Of a stretch of 64,000 nt of DNA, positions 62,475-64,000 are shown piece after piece (the stretch's first letter is position 1; each line of letters opens with the position of its first letter). The DNA is from Sutcliffiella horikoshii (GTDB lineage: Bacteria; Bacillota; Bacilli; Bacillales; Bacillaceae_I). The DNA lies in contig NZ_CP082918.1 in NCBI RefSeq assembly GCF_019931755.1, forward strand, positions 476,001 through 540,000, given 5' to 3'. Made by a program: the position numbers and the translations under genes. The notes beneath the pieces were generated by a model. The model was not told where the DNA came from. It did not search any database and saw only the letters and a program-made list of their open reading frames with translations.

Positions 62475-62599
62475 TGTGTTTTACTTTGGAAAATGGGGCG
62501 GGGTGCGTGGTTCCACGGCTCACATGGGGCGGTCGATCGTTCTTGTTGATGAATGATGAGAACATACCTACATAAAATTGTACCAACAAGGAGGATTTG

Positions 62600-63178
62600 A
62601 TGATGAAAATATTGAAAGTTATTATACCTTTACTTCTCATAATCCTATTGCTGGCCTTCCTTAGCGGCTATAGATTTACAGCATTAAGTGCTGCAAAGAG
62701 TCATGCATTTCTTACGAAAGATGCGGAGTTGATGGATCAGTACGAAATAGGGTCTACGGATGTATTTTTGTTTAAAAGTGATGTGGAACAGGAGTATCGA
62801 ACAGTTTTGACCCAAAAATCTGGGGTGTTTTTTAGCAGTAGGGCATCTATGTACATTCCATACAGTACAGATGAAATTCAAACAGTTGGCGGGGCTAGCT
62901 TTAACTACGAAAAAGATGCTGGTAGTTTTATAAGCGTTGTATCGAACGATGAGGAAGTTGCATACATAGAGGTTGGTGTAGAACCCAATATTGAGAGAAA
63001 AGAAATAAAGAAGGGAGAGCGGATTTCTTTCTTGTTTCCATTCAGTGAACAAATAGACTTTTTGAATCCTACTGCCTATGATAAAGACGGAAACGAGCTA
63101 TATTATCACGGATATCCCAGGGATACGAACGTGTTTAAACACGAGGAATTTAAGTGGCATAAAACAGGTGAACAATAA
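62600..63178 (+). CDS. Membrane-anchored extracytoplasmic protein
   Basis: 192 aa with an N-terminal helix (about residues 4-22), then an alpha/beta-poor extracellular domain of about 165 residues. AGGAGG lies 5-8 nt before two consecutive ATG codons. Function unknown. Confidence 0.6.
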   Translation: MMKILKVIIPLLLIILLLAFLSGYRFTALSAAKSHAFLTKDAELMDQYEIGSTDVFLFKSDVEQEYRTVLTQKSGVFFSSRASMYIPYSTDEIQTVGGASFNYEKDAGSFISVVSNDEEVAYIEVGVEPNIERKEIKKGERISFLFPFSEQIDFLNPTAYDKDGNELYYHGYPRDTNVFKHEEFKWHKTGEQ

Positions 63179-63193
63179 AAGGAGGAAATATAA

Positions 63194-63550
63194 ATGTTAT
63201 TCATGCTAATCGTCAAAGCATCAACAAATTCGGAAGGTGGAAACCGACCGAATTCCGAGCTGAATGCAGCTATGTCGAAATACAATGAAGAATTAGTAGA
63301 GGCGGGCGTGCGAGTGATGGCGAAAGGACTACACCCAAGCTCAAACGGAATGCGCATTTCTTTCCCAGAGCCAGGTGGGGAGCCAGTAGTGACGGAGGGG
63401 CCTTTCCCTGAACCGAACAACCTGGTTGCGGGTTTTATTTTAATTGATGTGGAGTCGAAGGAAGAGGCTGTAAAGTGGGCGATGCGAATGCCGGATCCTC
63501 AAGGATATGGGGAAGGCCAGATTGAATTGCGCCAGGTATTTGAATTTTAA
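63194..63550 (+). CDS. YciI family protein
   Basis: 118 aa. MLFMLIVKASTNSEGG at the N terminus and VTEGPFPEPNNLVAGFILIDVESKEEAVKWAMRMP, in separate blocks, mark the YciI/DGPF fold: a ferredoxin-like dimer often fused or linked to sigma factors. The ATG follows GGAGG. Confidence 0.87.
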   Translation: MLFMLIVKASTNSEGGNRPNSELNAAMSKYNEELVEAGVRVMAKGLHPSSNGMRISFPEPGGEPVVTEGPFPEPNNLVAGFILIDVESKEEAVKWAMRMPDPQGYGEGQIELRQVFEF

Positions 63551-63595
63551 GTTAGATTAGGGTCGAGCGAAAGGCGCGATGACTTGTGAAAAAGC

Positions 63596-63619
63596 GGGTC
63601 ACCGTGCCTGTCCCCTCAG
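63596..63619 (-). repeat. REP-like element, with decayed partner at 63560-63583
   Basis: GGGTCACCGTGCCTGTCCCC, 9 nt from the stop of the DUF1048 gene on the minus strand. A weak facing copy, GGGTCGAGCGAAAGGC.., lies just upstream. Confidence 0.75.
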
Positions 63620-63627
63620 CCCTCCCC

Positions 63628-63966
63628 TCAACCCCGGTTAACCGTATCGTTCAACTTCTTCCGATACTTGTCTTTATAAGTTTCCGTATCCTTCACTAAC
63701 TCATCGCAGAAAGCTGCCACGTCTTCTCCTGTGAGGTCTGTTACTTTTTTGCCTTCTGCTGCGCCTTGCTCGAAAAGTTCTAGAATGCCACCGAATATTC
63801 GACTGCATTCCTTCCAGTCAGTCGGCCCGCCAGCGGTCCACATATACTTTTGGATCGCATAGTATGCGTTGCGGTACTCAGTAGGAAGTGCTTTCGCGCG
63901 CGCCTCCATTTCTCTCCATTCCTTTTTATCGTTTAAACTTCCGATGATTTTCTCTAGAAAGCTCAT
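63628..63966 (-). CDS. DUF1048 family protein
   Basis: 112 aa, helical. [15 protein letters not shown] and [30 protein letters not shown], in blocks, are DUF1048 signatures. In Bacillus this family is usually beside a PadR-type regulator, which would lie beyond the window. Function unknown. Confidence 0.85.
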   Translation of the reverse strand: MSFLEKIIGSLNDKKEWREMEARAKALPTEYRNAYYAIQKYMWTAGGPTDWKECSRIFGGILELFEQGAAEGKKVTDLTGEDVAAFCDELVKDTETYKDKYRKKLNDTVNRG

Positions 63967-64000
63967 AGTATCTCTCCTTTTGATAAGTCTTTTGTTTTAA

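Overview
The window looks like a chromosomal segment of a low-GC, endospore-forming Firmicute of the family Bacillaceae (Bacillus sensu lato). The evidence is the strong AGGAGG ribosome binding sites, the frequent TTG and GTG starts, and a gene set typical of Bacillus: ptsG, fosB, cypC (CYP152), helD, rlmCD, a ykgA-like gene, a yoaS/yozG-like pair, a yndG-yndH-yndJ-like operon, and DUF2200, DUF3221, DUF3231 and DUF1048 proteins. I cannot name the species. There are no rRNA or tRNA genes, no complete insertion sequence, no prophage and no CRISPR array.

Layout. 1-9.8 kb: small membrane proteins, a P-loop kinase-like protein, an SDR oxidoreductase coupled to a GNAT acetyltransferase, an orphan pair of peptide-type ABC permeases, and a manganese catalase. 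9.8-18.2 kb: glucose PTS transporter PtsG (minus strand), DinB and GNAT genes that overlap, an FMN reductase, a membrane-bound Lon-type protease and an APH-type kinase. 18.4-22.6 kb: a minus-strand transport block (amino-acid permease, MFS, GvpU-like, LysE). 22.7-33.2 kb: a DDAH-family hydrolase, a heptad-repeat protein, a nitroreductase behind a Fur-like box, a lipoprotein, several GNATs, the YoaS/YozG-like pair and the rRNA methyltransferase RlmCD. 33.3-45 kb: MFS transporters, a tRNA-dihydrouridine synthase, a stay-green homologue, a V4R-STAS protein, HelD, and an ECF sigma factor with its membrane anti-sigma factor. 44.5-53.8 kb: GNAT, FosB, a frameshifted gene, a methyltransferase, CypC, DUF3231 and several small membrane proteins and lipoproteins. 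54-59.3 kb: the yndGHJ-like operon, convergent with an ECF sigma factor that carries a SnoaL-like tail; a stand-alone SnoaL-like gene and a methyltransferase follow. 60.1-62.1 kb: a compact minus-strand operon encoding a membrane-anchored subtilisin, a secreted toxin-like protein and a small cytosolic protein (candidate immunity), behind a promoter with four direct repeats spaced 11 bp. The window ends with a Gly/Tyr-rich coat-like protein, a YciI-family protein and a DUF1048 protein.

Two kinds of intergenic repeat dominate the non-coding DNA. The first is a dispersed REP-like element (arm GGGGACAGGCAC..TGACCC), present about twenty times as single arms or inverted pairs. It sits mostly at gene 3' ends, often against a stop codon, and in three genes it supplies the C-terminal codons in three different reading frames. 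The second is a set of short tandem arrays with conserved cores and variable spacers: three unrelated families with a period of about 21 bp, and one family of about 52 bp found at two loci. The best candidates for undescribed biology are the protease-toxin-small protein operon with its phased promoter, the REP rewriting of C-termini, and the 21-bp arrays.
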